From Pseudomonadota bacterium (GTDB taxonomy: Bacteria; Pseudomonadota; Gammaproteobacteria; Burkholderiales; Gallionellaceae): DNA of 59,764 nucleotides. The stretch is from contig JAPLQK010000086.1 of assembly GCA_026399735.1 (NCBI GenBank), forward strand, positions 1 to 59,764. The letters are read 5' to 3'. This document shows positions 42,869 to 53,036 of this stretch, in pieces. Below the pieces are notes generated by a model. The model saw nothing but the letters and a program-made list of their open reading frames with translations, had not been told where the DNA came from and made no database searches. Numbering within the stretch: position 1 is the stretch's first letter; the number at the start of each line of letters is the position of its first letter. A program made the position numbers and the translations under genes.

Positions 42869-44023
42869 TTACAGAATGCGGGCTTTGATCACATTCCACC
42901 AGTGACCGAACCAGCCCGCTTGCGCTATCGGTGTCAGCGCCACCAGCGGAATCTCAATGATCTGCTGGTTGTCGTTACTCAGGATCAGCCTGCCGACTGT
43001 TTGCCCTTGTTTCAATGGCAGCGACATGCCGGCAGACATACTTAAGCTCGGTTTGAGTGAGCTGTAGCGTCCTGCAGGCACGGTTACCCAGACATCCCTG
43101 GCGACACCCACCTGGATTTTGGCGGGACTTGCCTGATTATTCTGCACCACGCTCAATATTTGACCTGCTCTGTATGCGCGATGCGTTTCGAAAAAGCGAT
43201 AACCGTAATTCAGCAACGCCTCGGCAGCCTCGGCGCTGGCATTGCGCGTCGCAGAGCCAAGCACCACGGCGATTAATGGACGGCCATTGCGCACGGCAGT
43301 CGCATCCAGACAATAACCCGCCTCATCCGTATGTCCCGTCTTCATTCCGGTAACAGACGGATCACTGAACACCAGGGGGTTCCAGTTCTGCTGAGTGACA
43401 TTGTTATAGGTAAAAGTGTGCTCCCCGAAATAATGAAGATATTGAGGGAACTGACGCATGATGTCTTCAGTGAGCACGGCAATATCCCGTGCGCTCACAA
43501 GATGGGTGGGCGTAGGCAATCCGTTGACATTATCAAAGTGGCTTTCGGTCATGCCGAGCTGGCGAGCGGTCGCGTTCATCATTTGCACAAAACTGTCGGT
43601 GTTGCCTGCAACTGCTTCAGCCAGCGCCACAGCCGCGTCGTTGCCGGATACCACGACCATGCCGCTGATCATCTGCTCCACTGTCACCGGCAGATTCGGC
43701 TGGAGAAACATGGTGGAGCCGCCTGCTTTCCAGGCAGCCACGCTGACGGATACCTGTTGGTCAAGCTTCAGACTCCCGCGGGTCAGCGCCTGAAAAGTCA
43801 GATAGCTCGTCATCAGTTTGGTAATACTTGCCGGCGGTGTAGGCGTATCGGCCTCGCGTGCGGCCAGAATCTGCCCGGAAACCGGATCCATCAAGACATA
43901 GTGGCGTGCATCCACGTTTGGTGCGTCAGGCAAAACTGTAAAAGGTTCCGCTAGAACGTTCGTCACGGACAGCGCAGTAAGCAACAGCGCGCCGAGGGCA
44001 CGTGGCGGGAAAAATAACTGCAT
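42869..44023 (-). CDS. dacC: D-alanyl-D-alanine carboxypeptidase (PBP5/6 type)
   Basis: A periplasmic penicillin-binding protein that trims the terminal D-Ala of peptidoglycan pentapeptides. The 384 residues have a signal peptide (cleavage near VLAEP, about 25), SITK (S66, K69), SGN (about 126-128), MKTGHT (KTG, about 227), a C-terminal PBP5 domain and a final amphipathic helix (GHWWNVIKARIL) that anchors it to the membrane. It could equally be called dacA. It is divergent from maeB. Confidence 0.94.
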   Translation of the reverse strand: MQLFFPPRALGALLLTALSVTNVLAEPFTVLPDAPNVDARHYVLMDPVSGQILAAREADTPTPPASITKLMTSYLTFQALTRGSLKLDQQVSVSVAAWKAGGSTMFLQPNLPVTVEQMISGMVVVSGNDAAVALAEAVAGNTDSFVQMMNATARQLGMTESHFDNVNGLPTPTHLVSARDIAVLTEDIMRQFPQYLHYFGEHTFTYNNVTQQNWNPLVFSDPSVTGMKTGHTDEAGYCLDATAVRNGRPLIAVVLGSATRNASAEAAEALLNYGYRFFETHRAYRAGQILSVVQNNQASPAKIQVGVARDVWVTVPAGRYSSLKPSLSMSAGMSLPLKQGQTVGRLILSNDNQQIIEIPLVALTPIAQAGWFGHWWNVIKARIL

Positions 44024-44234
44024 TAAAACTCCTTATTATTAATGGCAAACTCAGGAATGAACTCGCTGCTCAGAGATAAGCCTCGTTATGATACAGGCTG
44101 CACGATCAAGAGTTGCTATGATGCAGCCAGAGAGCAAGAAGTTCCCGCGTCAGGCGCAGTAATTAACGGCGTGTGAAATGTATTCCTTTCAAATTACCAG
44201 GATATATCGGTTATTGGAAACCCGCTTGCAGCGC

Positions 44235-44240
44235 TATAAT
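44235..44240 (+). promoter_or_regulatory. -10 element of maeB promoter
   Basis: TATAAT lies 28 bases before the maeB ATG. TTATTG (18-bp spacer) and TTGGAA (15-bp spacer) upstream are weak -35 candidates. Confidence 0.55.
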
Positions 44241-44268
44241 CGATTGCGATTCAACAAACGAGACCATC

Positions 44269-46539
44269 ATGGACAAGCAATTGCGTGAAGCTGCACTGCA
44301 ATATCACCGCCAGTCACCTGCGGGTAAAATTTCCGTTAATGCAACCAAACCGATGATTACTCAGCGTGATCTGGCGCTGGCGTATTCGCCCGGGGTAGCC
44401 GCGGCTTGCGAATTGATTGTGGAAAATCCGCTTGAAGTGCGAAATATGACGGCACGCGGCAATCTGGTCGCGGTGATCACCAACGGCACGGCGGTGCTGG
44501 GGTTGGGTGCAATTGGTCCTTTGGCCGCCAAGCCGGTGATGGAAGGTAAGGGTGTGTTGTTCAAGAAATTTGCCGGGATCGATGTGTTCGATCTGGAAAT
44601 CGACGAGCGTGATCCTGACAAACTGGTGGATATTATTGCCTCCCTTGAACCCACTTTTGGCGGTATCAATCTGGAAGATATCAAGGCGCCTGAGTGTTTT
44701 TACATCGAGCGCAAGTTGCGCGAACGGATGAAAATCCCGGTATTTCATGACGATCAGCACGGTACTTCCATCATCGTTGGCGCTGCGCTGCTGAACGGTC
44801 TGAAGGTGGTGGGCAAAGACATCGCTCAAATCAAGCTGGTGGTTTCAGGCGCCGGGGCCGCGGCACTGGCGTGTCTGGATATGCTGGTTGATCTGGGCGT
44901 GCTCATGGAAAATATCATCGTCACTGACATTGCCGGCGTGGTTTACAAGGGGCGCTTGCAGGAGATGGATGAAAACAAGGCGCGCTATTCGATTGAAACT
45001 TCGGCGCGCACGCTGGGGGACGTCATCGCGGGTGCGGACGTGTTTCTGGGTTTATCCGCAGGCGGCGTGTTGAAGCCTGCGATGGTTTCGCAAATGGCGC
45101 AACAGCCGCTGATTTTTGCGCTGGCCAATCCCAATCCTGAAATATTGCCGGAACATGCAAAGGCGGTGCGTCCCGATGCGATCCTGGCGACCGGACGTTC
45201 CGATTATCCGAATCAGGTGAACAACGCGCTGTGTTTTCCCTATATTTTCCGGGGAGCGCTGGATGTGGGTGCCTCCTCCATCAATGAATCCATGAAACGT
45301 GCGGCGGTGTATGCCATCGCCGAACTGGCGCAGGCCGAGCAATCCGATGAGGTGGCCACCGCTTATGGCGATCAGGAGCTGTCTTTCGGCGTGGATTTTC
45401 TGATTCCGAAGCCCTTTGATCCGCGCCTGATTACACGGATTGCACCGGCCGTGGCACAAGCTGCGATGGACTCCGGGGTGGCTGCACGGCCGATTGCCGA
45501 TATGGCCGCTTATCGCGAACAGCTTCAGGGCTTTTTGTATCACTCGAACATGCTGATGAAGCCGGTATTTGAAGCGGCGCGCCGTGCGCCCAAACGTCTG
45601 GTGTATGCGGAAGGCGAGGATGTGCGCGTACTGCATGCGGTGCAGACCGTGGTGGATGAAGGAATCGCCTATCCGATACTGGTGGGACGACCGGAAGTGA
45701 TCGAACAACGCATCGCCAAGTTGGGCTTGCGTATCAGGGCCGGCGTGGATTTCGAGTTGGTGAATACGGAAAGCGATCCGCGTTTCCGTGAATTTTACAA
45801 GGAATACCATCGCCTGATGCAGCGCCGGGGCGTGACACTGGATTCGGCCAAGCGTGAAATGCGCCGTCGCACGACGCTGATTGCCGCGATGCTGGTGCAT
45901 ATGAATCAGGCGGATGCCATGTTGTGCGGCACAATTTTTCAACCGCTGATGCATTTGCATTATATCGATCAGGTGATCGGGCACAGTCCGGGGGCTTCCG
46001 TGTATGCGGCAATGAATATTCTGATGCTGCCCCGTCACACGCTGTTTATCTGCGACACGCATGTCAATCTGGATCCTTCAGCGGAAGAGATCGTTGAAAT
46101 GACGTTGCTGGCAGCAGAAGAGGTGCGTCGTTTCGGCCTGTTGCCAAAAGTCGCGTTATTGTCGCACTCGAATTTCGGCAGTCACGATAATGCGTCTGCA
46201 CGTAAAATGAGCCGGGCGCGCGAATTACTTGAACAGATGGCGCCGGATCTTGAGGTGGAGGGCGAGATCCACGGGGATGCAGCGCTGTCGGAGGGGTTGC
46301 GCGCGGAGATTTTTCCGGGTTCTCGTTTGAAAGGCTGTGCTAATCTGCTGATCATGCCGAATCTGGATGCTGCGAATATCTCCTACAACCTGCTCAAAAT
46401 GGCAGGAAGCGACGGGGTGACCATCGGTTCCATTCTGCTGGGTGCAAACAAATCGGCACATATATTGACATCGACGGCGACGGCACGCCGTATTGTGAAC
46501 ATGAGCGCGCTGGCGGTGGCCGCCGTCAGGGCGCACTAA
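44269..46539 (+). CDS. maeB: NADP-dependent malic enzyme (MaeB type)
   Basis: Decarboxylates malate to pyruvate with NADP+ reduction. The 756-residue protein has the malic enzyme N-terminal domain (about 15-150), the NAD(P)-binding domain (about 160-400; [13 protein letters not shown]) and a C-terminal phosphotransacetylase-like domain (about 425-756) typical of MaeB. That domain usually binds acetyl-CoA as a regulator rather than acting as an enzyme. ATG 44269 ([14 protein letters not shown]) is the family start. A longer frame from 44173 runs through the promoter and is rejected. Confidence 0.96.
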   Translation: MDKQLREAALQYHRQSPAGKISVNATKPMITQRDLALAYSPGVAAACELIVENPLEVRNMTARGNLVAVITNGTAVLGLGAIGPLAAKPVMEGKGVLFKKFAGIDVFDLEIDERDPDKLVDIIASLEPTFGGINLEDIKAPECFYIERKLRERMKIPVFHDDQHGTSIIVGAALLNGLKVVGKDIAQIKLVVSGAGAAALACLDMLVDLGVLMENIIVTDIAGVVYKGRLQEMDENKARYSIETSARTLGDVIAGADVFLGLSAGGVLKPAMVSQMAQQPLIFALANPNPEILPEHAKAVRPDAILATGRSDYPNQVNNALCFPYIFRGALDVGASSINESMKRAAVYAIAELAQAEQSDEVATAYGDQELSFGVDFLIPKPFDPRLITRIAPAVAQAAMDSGVAARPIADMAAYREQLQGFLYHSNMLMKPVFEAARRAPKRLVYAEGEDVRVLHAVQTVVDEGIAYPILVGRPEVIEQRIAKLGLRIRAGVDFELVNTESDPRFREFYKEYHRLMQRRGVTLDSAKREMRRRTTLIAAMLVHMNQADAMLCGTIFQPLMHLHYIDQVIGHSPGASVYAAMNILMLPRHTLFICDTHVNLDPSAEEIVEMTLLAAEEVRRFGLLPKVALLSHSNFGSHDNASARKMSRARELLEQMAPDLEVEGEIHGDAALSEGLRAEIFPGSRLKGCANLLIMPNLDAANISYNLLKMAGSDGVTIGSILLGANKSAHILTSTATARRIVNMSALAVAAVRAH

Positions 46540-46590
46540 GCTGTTGCTGATTTTGGTGACGAATAATTTTTAAAATTCAGGAAAAATATC

Positions 46591-46824
46591 ATGAATAAAC
46601 AAGAAGTTGAGTTGTTGGGCGAAGAAGTCGAGATGTTGATGCAGGAGCGCTCGATGCTGTTAAACGTTGCCGGAGCGGCTGCTGTTTTGATTTCGCATGC
46701 CAACGCGCAAAATTTACCGCATGAGGTTGTGGAGGCTGCCGAGAAATTGTCCGAAGCGCTCAACGCCTTGCGGGAAGAGACCTTGAAGGATGCGCTGGAT
46801 GCCGTGCACGGTGAAGTGGAATAA
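46591..46824 (+). CDS. small acidic uncharacterised protein
   Basis: A 77-residue, Glu/Leu/Ala-rich protein predicted to be largely helical and possibly coiled-coil (NKQEVELLGEEVEMLMQER..., then EVVEAAEKLSEALNALREE). I do not recognise a family. AGGAAAAA lies upstream of the ATG. It sits between maeB and the convergent ParA-like gene. Confidence 0.6.
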   Translation: MNKQEVELLGEEVEMLMQERSMLLNVAGAAAVLISHANAQNLPHEVVEAAEKLSEALNALREETLKDALDAVHGEVE

Positions 46825-46852
46825 CTTTGTGGACAAATAGCTTGGTTGTTGC

Positions 46853-47467
46853 TCAGTCTTTTTCCAGCCAGCTGAGCAGGAAATCCCATTGTTCCAGTTC
46901 GCGGAAGGCCTGATAGGGCGGCAGATCGAACAGCGATTTTCCCTCGAAGGCGGCATTCACATACACTTGTGTTTCGCGCAAATAAGCCAGTATCGGCAAG
47001 CCTGATTCAGCAAGGAAATCTTCCAGCGCCGAAGCGGCGCGGGTGCGCGCGTTCATGCGCATGCCGACCACACCGATCTGACAACGCCCGTTGCGTACTT
47101 CTTTTTCATCGGCCAGTATTTTCAGAAAATCGCGACTGGCATTCAGGTCAAACAACGACGGGGAAATCGGTACGATGATCCTGTGTGATAGTCTCAAGGC
47201 ATGTGCCAGGTTTTTGCCGTGTAATCCGGCGGGTGAATCGATCACCAGATAGTCGTTGAGGCAATCTTCACCTTTGCTCGATTCGAGCGTCACGATTTCC
47301 GGCAAGTCAGCCGGGCGTGTGGCAACCCAAAGCGATGCGGATTTTTGCCTGTCCAGATCAAGCAGTGCGACGCGCTGACCCTGACTGGCCAGAAAGCCCG
47401 CGATGTTGACCGCTAGCGTGGTTTTTCCGCTGCCGCCCTTGGGGTTGGCGATAAGGATGGTTTTCAT
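46853..47467 (-). CDS. ParA-family ATPase (orphan)
   Basis: A 204-residue P-loop ATPase with the deviant Walker [11 protein letters not shown] (K10, K16), switch regions [10 protein letters not shown] and VIDSPAGL, and a compact C-terminus. It resembles the small orphan ParA/MinD-like proteins that position cellular cargo rather than plasmid ParA. There is no parB beside it. The ATG at 47467 gives the natural start; an upstream extension to 47506 is unlikely. Confidence 0.85.
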   Translation of the reverse strand: MKTILIANPKGGSGKTTLAVNIAGFLASQGQRVALLDLDRQKSASLWVATRPADLPEIVTLESSKGEDCLNDYLVIDSPAGLHGKNLAHALRLSHRIIVPISPSLFDLNASRDFLKILADEKEVRNGRCQIGVVGMRMNARTRAASALEDFLAESGLPILAYLRETQVYVNAAFEGKSLFDLPPYQAFRELEQWDFLLSWLEKD

Positions 47468-47627
47468 TTGGTTCTTTCGTGAGCAGGGTCTGCGGCCTGA
47501 CGGCATCGTTCGCAGTATGGCACCGATTTCATCGCCGCGTGAGTTGCAAAAATTTCAATCTGCTTCTACAGGATTACTTAAGCAGTTGAAAATGATAACA
47601 TTGCCCGATAACTATTTGGGGAACAAG

Positions 47628-48353
47628 ATGGCCGGACATAGCAAGTGGGCAAATATCCAGCACCGCAAGGGCAAGCAGGACGCCAAGCGCGGCAAGACAT
47701 TCACAAGACTGATCAAGGAAATCACCGTAGCGGCACGCATGGGCGGATCAGACCCGACCGGCAACCCGCGCTTGCGACTGGCGATGGACAAAGCGTACGC
47801 CAACAATATGCCGAAAGACAACGTCGAGCGCGCCATCAAGCGCGGCAGCGGCGAGCTGGAAGGTGTGCAGTATATGGAAATCCGTTATGAAGGTTACGGT
47901 ATCAACGGCGCTGCGGTGATGGTGGACTGTATGACTGACAACAAGATGCGCGCGGTCGCCGATGTGCGCCATGCCTTCACAAAATACGGCGGAAATCTGG
48001 GCACGGACGGTTCGGTGGCGTTCATGTTTACGCATTGCGGACAGATGATCTTTGCGCCGGGCACGGATGAGAACGGTCTGATGGAAGTGGCGCTGGATGC
48101 GGGGGCGGAAGATATTTCCACCAATGACGACGGCAGCATTGAAGTGATTACCGGGCCTGCCGATTTCATCAACGTCAAGCAGGCGCTGGAAACGGCAGGG
48201 TATAAGCCGGAGTTCGGCGAAGTCATCATGAAGCCGGCCAACGAAGTCATCTTCAGCGGCGATGATGCGGTGAAAATGCAGAAGCTGTTGGATGCGCTGG
48301 AAGACCTGGACGATGTGCAGGAAGTGTATACCACGGCAGTGATTGAAGAATGA
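47628..48353 (+). CDS. yebC: YebC/PmpR-family regulator or translation factor
   Basis: A 241-residue TACO1/YebC family protein with the invariant N-terminus [20 protein letters not shown]. Family members act as transcriptional regulators (PmpR) and, more recently, as translation factors that help ribosomes pass proline-rich stretches. It precedes ruvC, as in many proteobacteria. The open frame extends back to 47403 but the conserved start is ATG 47628, after TTGGGGA. Confidence 0.95.
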   Translation: MAGHSKWANIQHRKGKQDAKRGKTFTRLIKEITVAARMGGSDPTGNPRLRLAMDKAYANNMPKDNVERAIKRGSGELEGVQYMEIRYEGYGINGAAVMVDCMTDNKMRAVADVRHAFTKYGGNLGTDGSVAFMFTHCGQMIFAPGTDENGLMEVALDAGAEDISTNDDGSIEVITGPADFINVKQALETAGYKPEFGEVIMKPANEVIFSGDDAVKMQKLLDALEDLDDVQEVYTTAVIEE

Positions 48354-48363
48354 GACAAGAAAA

Positions 48364-48387
48364 GGGTAAAGGGAGAAGGGTAAAGGG
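48364..48387 (+). repeat. GGGTAAA/GGGAGAA tract (quadruplex-type)
   Basis: Four GGG runs separated by TAAA, AGAA and TAAA lie 10 bases after the yebC stop. The pattern fits an intramolecular G-quadruplex on the plus strand. Confidence 0.7.
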
Positions 48388-48405
48388 TAAAACCTTCGCA
48401 CGCCG

Positions 48406-48963
48406 ATGAACTCCCCTTCCCCCTTCCCCCTTCCCCCTTCCCATATAAGGATTCTAGGTATTGACCCCGGGCTGCGAGTGACGGGGTTCGGTGTGATCGA
48501 TTTGGAAGGTCAGCAGTTGCATTACGTTGCCAGCGGTTGCATCAAGACGCCGGCGGGCGAGTTGCCGGAGCGGCTGAAGGTTATCCTGATTTCTTTGGGT
48601 GAAGTGATAGCACAGCACAAACCGGATCAGGTCGCAGTCGAAAAAGTATTCGTCAACGTCAACCCGCAATCCACGTTGCTGTTGGGGCAGGCGCGTGGTG
48701 CTGCGATTTGCGCCGCCGTGTTGGCCGGCTTGCCGGTAGGTGAATACACTGCGTTGCAGGTCAAGCAGGCCGTGGTCGGCAACGGTCATGCCGATAAGGA
48801 ACAGGTGCAACTGATGGTGCAACGTTTGTTGAAATTATCCGGTACGCCCAGCCCGGATGCGGCTGATGCGCTGGCCTGCGCGATCTGCCATGCGCATGGT
48901 GGACAGGGGCTGGGTGCGCTGATGACAAAAGGTTTTCGGGTTAAAAACGGGAGATTGATATGA
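48406..48963 (+). CDS. ruvC: Holliday junction resolvase RuvC with a repeat-derived N-terminus
   Basis: Endonuclease that resolves Holliday junctions with RuvAB. Catalytic residues are seen in [10 protein letters not shown] (D20 here), VEKVFVN and [14 protein letters not shown]. The only in-frame ATG upstream is 48406, so the protein gains about 12 extra residues ([13 protein letters not shown]) encoded by a CCCCCTT-repeat, before RILGIDPG. E. coli RuvC is 173 residues; this is 185. A non-ATG start nearer RILGID is possible. Its stop overlaps the prenyltransferase start (ATGA). Confidence 0.93.
   Translation: MNSPSPFPLPPSHIRILGIDPGLRVTGFGVIDLEGQQLHYVASGCIKTPAGELPERLKVILISLGEVIAQHKPDQVAVEKVFVNVNPQSTLLLGQARGAAICAAVLAGLPVGEYTALQVKQAVVGNGHADKEQVQLMVQRLLKLSGTPSPDAADALACAICHAHGGQGLGALMTKGFRVKNGRLI
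48413..48442 (-). repeat. (GGGGGAA)n tract on minus strand at ruvC start
   Basis: C-runs at 48413-48416, 48419-48423, 48426-48430, 48433-48437 and 48440-48442 are spaced by TT. The minus strand therefore reads as GGGGGAA heptamers able to form a G-quadruplex. The tract encodes the unusual RuvC N-terminus. Confidence 0.8.
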
Positions 48964-49898
48964 CGCCAATGGAACCAACGCTTGCTGTATTTCAAAATCC
49001 CTTCGCGCGCTATTTTGCCGCGACTCGACCGGCTTTTCTGACGGCAAGTCTGATGGCAGGGCTGATCGGCTTGGCTATCGCCCGGCACAATGGTCTGGTT
49101 CTCGATGATGCGCTGGCCATTGTCACTTTGTTGTTTGCCTTATTGGCGCATGCCGGGGCGAATGTGCTGAACGATTATTACGATGCGATAAACGGCACGG
49201 ACGCACAGAATACGGAACGAATTTTCCCTTTTACCGGCGGCAGCCGCTTCATTCAGAACGGCGTGTTGACGCTTGCGCAGACGCGAAATTTCGGCTTTTC
49301 TTTGCTGGGTTGTGTTGCGCTGGCAGGGTTGTGGCTGATGGCGCGCTCTTCGCCGCAATTGCTCTATGTCGGTATTGCCGGACTATTTATCGGCTGGGCG
49401 TATTCCGCGCCACCGTTGCGTTTGAACAGTCGCGGCTGGGGAGAATTGTGCATCGTGGCGGGATTTTTGTTGATTACCGTGGGCACTGATTTCGTGCAGC
49501 GCAGGGGTTTTTCTGTCGTGCCCTTCGTCGCCGGTTTGTCCTATGCACTGCTTGTCACAAATCTACTGTATATCAACCAGTTTCCGGATCGGAAGGCTGA
49601 CACGGCGGCAGGCAAGCTGCACTGGGTTGCGCGGATGGAAGTGCAACAGGCGCGCTGGGGTTATGTGCTGATCGTGTGCTTAGCTTATGGCTGGTTGATT
49701 CTGAGTGTAACGCTGGGATGGTTGCCGGTGTCGGCGCTTGCGGCTTTGCTGGCGTTGCCGCTGAGCGTGAAGGCGGCAAGCCGGTTGTTGCGCCATGCCG
49801 CACAACCGCAGCAGCTGGGGGATGCGATCCAGATGACCATCGCCGCGATGCTGGCACATGGGGCGTTGCTGTCGATCGCGCTGATTATCGGAAAATAA
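48960..49898 (+). CDS. UbiA-superfamily prenyltransferase (MenA-like)
   Basis: A 312-residue membrane protein with about nine helices. It has the first Asp-rich motif [15 protein letters not shown] (NDxxD, about 63-77) and a second motif [15 protein letters not shown]. It resembles MenA-type prenyltransferases, which attach a polyprenyl chain to an aromatic acid in quinone synthesis. No other menaquinone genes are visible. It is inserted in the ruvC-ruvA interval and overlaps ruvC by ATGA. Its actual substrate is unknown. Confidence 0.83.
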   Translation: MTPMEPTLAVFQNPFARYFAATRPAFLTASLMAGLIGLAIARHNGLVLDDALAIVTLLFALLAHAGANVLNDYYDAINGTDAQNTERIFPFTGGSRFIQNGVLTLAQTRNFGFSLLGCVALAGLWLMARSSPQLLYVGIAGLFIGWAYSAPPLRLNSRGWGELCIVAGFLLITVGTDFVQRRGFSVVPFVAGLSYALLVTNLLYINQFPDRKADTAAGKLHWVARMEVQQARWGYVLIVCLAYGWLILSVTLGWLPVSALAALLALPLSVKAASRLLRHAAQPQQLGDAIQMTIAAMLAHGALLSIALIIGK

Positions 49899-49903
49899 AC
49901 GTC

Positions 49904-49923
49904 ATTCCCGCGCAGGCGGGAAT
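49904..49923. repeat. ATTCCCGC-GCAG-GCGGGAAT repeat
   Basis: An 8-bp-arm hairpin of the CATTCCCGCGCAGGCGGGAA type that is very common as a dispersed repeat in proteobacterial genomes. It lies between the prenyltransferase and ruvA genes. It is not followed by a T-run. Confidence 0.7.
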
Positions 49924-49947
49924 CCAGTCTTGATAGGAGAGTATTTA

Positions 49948-50529
49948 ATGATCGGTCGCTTGGCAGGCATTTTGCTGGAAAAAAATCCGCCGCAGATTTT
50001 GCTGGACGTGCAGGGAGTAGGTTACGAGATCGACGTGCCGATGAGTACGTTTTACAACTTGCCTGCCTTACATGAAAAAGTGGTGCTGCATACGCAACTG
50101 ATCGTGCGCGAGGATGCGCATCTTTTATATGGATTTGGCACGAACGATGAGCGCATCGCCTTTCGCCAGTTGCTCAAAATCAGCGGAGTCGGCCCGAAGC
50201 TGGCATTGTCGGTGTTGTCGGGCTTGAGTCTGAACGATTTGGCAGATGCGGTGGCAAATAAGGAAGCCGGCAGGCTGGTCAAGATTCCAGGCGTGGGCAA
50301 GAAAACTGCCGAGCGCTTATTGCTTGAATTACAAGGGAAATTTACAATATCTGGCGCTGCGGCGACGCACGGTGTTGCAGTTTCGTCTGCCGGCAGTGAC
50401 ATTGTCAACGCCTTGCAGGCGCTGGGCTACAACGACAAGGAAGCAGACTGGGCTGCGAAGCAATTGCCTAAAGAGGTGGGCGTCTCAGACGGAATACGTC
50501 AGGCGCTCAAGTTATTGTCCAAGGCGTAA
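49948..50529 (+). CDS. ruvA: Holliday junction branch-migration protein RuvA
   Basis: DNA-binding subunit of the RuvAB branch-migration complex. The 193 residues have the OB-fold N-terminus ([21 protein letters not shown]), tandem helix-hairpin-helix motifs ([18 protein letters not shown] and [19 protein letters not shown]) and the C-terminal RuvB-binding domain (about 150-193). AGGAGA lies 8 bases before ATG 49948. An upstream in-frame ATG at 49930 is less likely. Confidence 0.97.
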   Translation: MIGRLAGILLEKNPPQILLDVQGVGYEIDVPMSTFYNLPALHEKVVLHTQLIVREDAHLLYGFGTNDERIAFRQLLKISGVGPKLALSVLSGLSLNDLADAVANKEAGRLVKIPGVGKKTAERLLLELQGKFTISGAAATHGVAVSSAGSDIVNALQALGYNDKEADWAAKQLPKEVGVSDGIRQALKLLSKA

Positions 50530-50578
50530 TCTGACGCAGACATTTGGATAGCAGGATAAGAATTTTGAGGGGTAAGCA

Positions 50579-51178
50579 ATGAAGCCGATGCAAGCATTGA
50601 CTGCAACCGAAATCGACGAACTGGATGATTTTTTGCAATCCGACGATACGCCGGACAATTGTATGGATATTTCTGCGCTGGATGGTTTTCTGACCGCGCT
50701 GATCCTCAATCCGGATGTCATCATGCCGAGCGAATATTTGCCGTGGGTATGGGATATGGAGGAAGGCGAGGATGCGCCTTCGTTTACATCTGTAGATCAC
50801 GCCAATCACATCACGCAACTGGTGATGCGTTATTACAACAGCGTGCTGGATGCGATAGCAAACGATAATTTTTCGCCGCTGTTTTATATTTTGGAAGATG
50901 ATAGTTATGATGCGCAGAGCTGGTCTGAGGGTTTTATGCGCGGCGTGTATTTGTTCAGTGAACCCTGGCTGGAGATTTTCGAGAAACATCATGCATTGAT
51001 TGCGCCTATGGTGTTGCTGGGTACGCAATCAGGCCAGGAGATGCTGGAAACAAGGAGCGATAGCCAGCTGGCGATACAGCAGGCTTATGAATCCATTGCG
51101 GATACCGTGGGCTTGCTTGATGCCTATTTTAGAGAACTAAGAGAGTCGCTGGACGGCACGCCGCCGACGGTGCACTGA
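50579..51178 (+). CDS. UPF0149/YecA-family protein
   Basis: A 199-residue acidic, helical protein of the UPF0149 (YgfB/YecA) family: LDDFLQSDDTPDNCMDISALDGFLTAL is the family opening. There is no C-terminal SEC-C zinc motif. YgfB in Pseudomonas affects peptidoglycan-stress signalling, but no such role is shown here. It lies between ruvA and ruvB, which is an uncommon interruption. Confidence 0.85.
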   Translation: MKPMQALTATEIDELDDFLQSDDTPDNCMDISALDGFLTALILNPDVIMPSEYLPWVWDMEEGEDAPSFTSVDHANHITQLVMRYYNSVLDAIANDNFSPLFYILEDDSYDAQSWSEGFMRGVYLFSEPWLEIFEKHHALIAPMVLLGTQSGQEMLETRSDSQLAIQQAYESIADTVGLLDAYFRELRESLDGTPPTVH

Positions 51179-51228
51179 GTTAAAATGCGGCCAATCTTAA
51201 CGTAAACACGCGTAGCGTTTCGTTCTCC

Positions 51229-51252
51229 CTTTCCCCCGCGTGCGGGGGAAAG
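51229..51252. repeat. 11-bp palindrome with CCCCC/GGGGG core
   Basis: CTTTCCCCCGC (51229-51239) and GCGGGGGAAAG (51242-51252) form a near-loopless inverted repeat. It is followed by GGAAAGGGGGAAACGGG (51255-51271). It shares the GGGGGAA unit with the tracts at 8336 and 48413. Confidence 0.65.
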
Positions 51253-51330
51253 TTGGAAAGGGGGAAACGGGTATGGCGAGTTTCATTATTTAGGGGTGGC
51301 TTTTTTGCCATGCCCGTTAGAAAAACATAC

Positions 51331-52392
51331 ATGATTCATAGCGACAATCTCACCAGCGAACCGCGTCTGACCACCCCCGCTGTCGTTTCACGTCAGGAAG
51401 AGGCGCTGGAACGCGCACTGCGTCCCAAGCAACTTGACGAGTATGTCGGTCAGGAAAAGATCCGCGAACAACTGGAAATCTTTATTCAGGCGGCGAAGCA
51501 GCGCAAAGAGCCGCTCGATCACGTGTTGCTGTTCGGCCCGCCGGGCTTGGGCAAAACCACGTTGGCGCAGATCATTGCACGCGAAATGGGCGTCAATCTT
51601 CGCCATACATCAGGACCGGTGCTGGAACGGGCAGGTGACTTGGCGGCGTTGCTGACCAATCTTGAACCGAACGATGTGCTGTTCATCGACGAAATCCATC
51701 GCTTGTCACCGGTGGTGGAGGAAATTCTCTATCCTGCGCTGGAAGATTACCAGATCGACATCATGATCGGCGAAGGGCCGGCTGCACGCTCGGTGAAGCT
51801 GGATTTGCCGCCGTTCACGCTGGTGGGGGCGACCACGCGCGCCGGCATGCTGACCAATCCGTTGCGTGACCGTTTCGGTATTGTGTCCCGGCTTGAGTTT
51901 TATACGCCCGAAGAGTTGCAGCGCATCGTGATGCGCTCGGCAGGACTGCTGGAAATGAATCTGTCATCGGATGGCGCGATGGAAATCGCCCGCCGTTCGC
52001 GCGGTACGCCGCGCATTGCCAACCGCCTGCTGCGCCGCGTGCGCGACTATGCCGATGTAAAGGCGGGCGGAGATGCAAACCGCAGCGTGGCAGATAAAGC
52101 GCTGACCATGCTGGATGTCGACTCCCAAGGGCTGGATGTGATGGACAGAAAGCTGTTGCTCGCCATTATCGACAAGTTTATGGGCGGCCCGGTCGGCGTG
52201 GACAATCTGGCCGCCGCCATCGGTGAGGAGCGCGACACCATCGAAGATGTATTGGAACCGTATCTGATTCAGCAGGGTTATCTGCAACGCACTCCGCGCG
52301 GTCGCATGGCGACTGCGATCGCCTACCGTCATTTCGGCTTGAAAGTGGCGAGTCATTTGTCCAACGGTGATTTGCTGGATGAACTTATTTAA
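51331..52392 (+). CDS. ruvB: Holliday junction branch-migration ATPase RuvB
   Basis: AAA+ motor of the RuvAB complex. The 353 residues contain [11 protein letters not shown] (Walker A, about 65-75), DEIHRL (Walker B), the [18 protein letters not shown] sensor region and a winged-helix C-terminus ending [11 protein letters not shown]. The ATG at 51331 ([10 protein letters not shown]) fits the family start; ATG 51310 is an in-frame alternative. No strong SD is visible. Confidence 0.96.
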   Translation: MIHSDNLTSEPRLTTPAVVSRQEEALERALRPKQLDEYVGQEKIREQLEIFIQAAKQRKEPLDHVLLFGPPGLGKTTLAQIIAREMGVNLRHTSGPVLERAGDLAALLTNLEPNDVLFIDEIHRLSPVVEEILYPALEDYQIDIMIGEGPAARSVKLDLPPFTLVGATTRAGMLTNPLRDRFGIVSRLEFYTPEELQRIVMRSAGLLEMNLSSDGAMEIARRSRGTPRIANRLLRRVRDYADVKAGGDANRSVADKALTMLDVDSQGLDVMDRKLLLAIIDKFMGGPVGVDNLAAAIGEERDTIEDVLEPYLIQQGYLQRTPRGRMATAIAYRHFGLKVASHLSNGDLLDELI

Positions 52393-52455
52393 TGACCTGT
52401 GGCGCAGGGTTGTGTGAACGTTTACCATGCTGAAAAATTCTCCAAGGGGTCAACC

Positions 52456-52662
52456 ATGAATGCCGTTACGCTTTCACCTCAGTTTCAAGTTTTTATTCCT
52501 CAGGAAGTGCGCGACCGGGTTCATCTGGAGGCGGGGCAGCAGGTGCAGGTTATTGCCTACAATGACCGGATAGAACTGATCCCAATTCAATCTCCAGAAC
52601 GGATGCGTGGCTTTCTTAGAGGGATTGATACAAGTGTGCCGCGTGAGGATGACCGTCTATGA
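52456..52662 (+). CDS. vapB: AbrB-family antitoxin (VapB)
   Basis: A 68-residue SpoVT/AbrB swapped-hairpin protein (AVTLSPQFQVFIPQEVRDRVHLEAGQQV) with a C-terminal tail that should bind the toxin. It neutralises VapC and probably represses its own operon. An AAGGGG SD precedes ATG 52456. The stop overlaps vapC (ATGA). Confidence 0.9.
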   Translation: MNAVTLSPQFQVFIPQEVRDRVHLEAGQQVQVIAYNDRIELIPIQSPERMRGFLRGIDTSVPREDDRL

Positions 52663-53036
52663 ATGTGGTTGATTCATGCGGCTGGCTGGAGTATTTCGCC
52701 GATGGTCAGAACGCCGATTTTTTCGCGCCGCTCATAGAGCGTACATCATTGCTGATTGTTCCTGCGGTCAGTTTGTTTGAAGTGTTCAAGCGTGTTTTAC
52801 AACAGCGTGGCGAAAATGAAGCGTTGCGTGCTGTCGCGTTAATGCAGCAGGGGCGGGTCATCGTGCTGGATGATGTGCTCGCACTATCAGCGGCAAAGCT
52901 TTCCTTCGAACTCAAATTACCGACGGCGGATAGCATGATTCTGGCTACCGCCCGTGCACATGCCGCTGTTCTGTGGACACAGGACGATGACTTTGTCGGC
53001 ATCCAAGGCGTGCAGTACATCAAGAAATATCCATGA
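52659..53036 (+). CDS. vapC: PIN-domain toxin (VapC)
   Basis: A 125-residue PIN RNase. The acidic metal-binding residues are at D5 (VVDSCGWLEYF), E42 region (SLFEVFKRV), D90 region (PTADSMILATA) and the TQDDDF stretch near 107-112. VapC toxins cleave tRNA or rRNA. The gene overlaps vapB by ATGA and is followed, again with an ATGA overlap, by a disrupted small ORF. Confidence 0.92.
   Translation: MNVVDSCGWLEYFADGQNADFFAPLIERTSLLIVPAVSLFEVFKRVLQQRGENEALRAVALMQQGRVIVLDDVLALSAAKLSFELKLPTADSMILATARAHAAVLWTQDDDFVGIQGVQYIKKYP

Noticed and set aside
47403..47627. N-terminal extension of yebC
   Set aside because: YebC proteins begin [15 protein letters not shown]; the extra frame is antisense to the ParA-like gene start and its upstream region.
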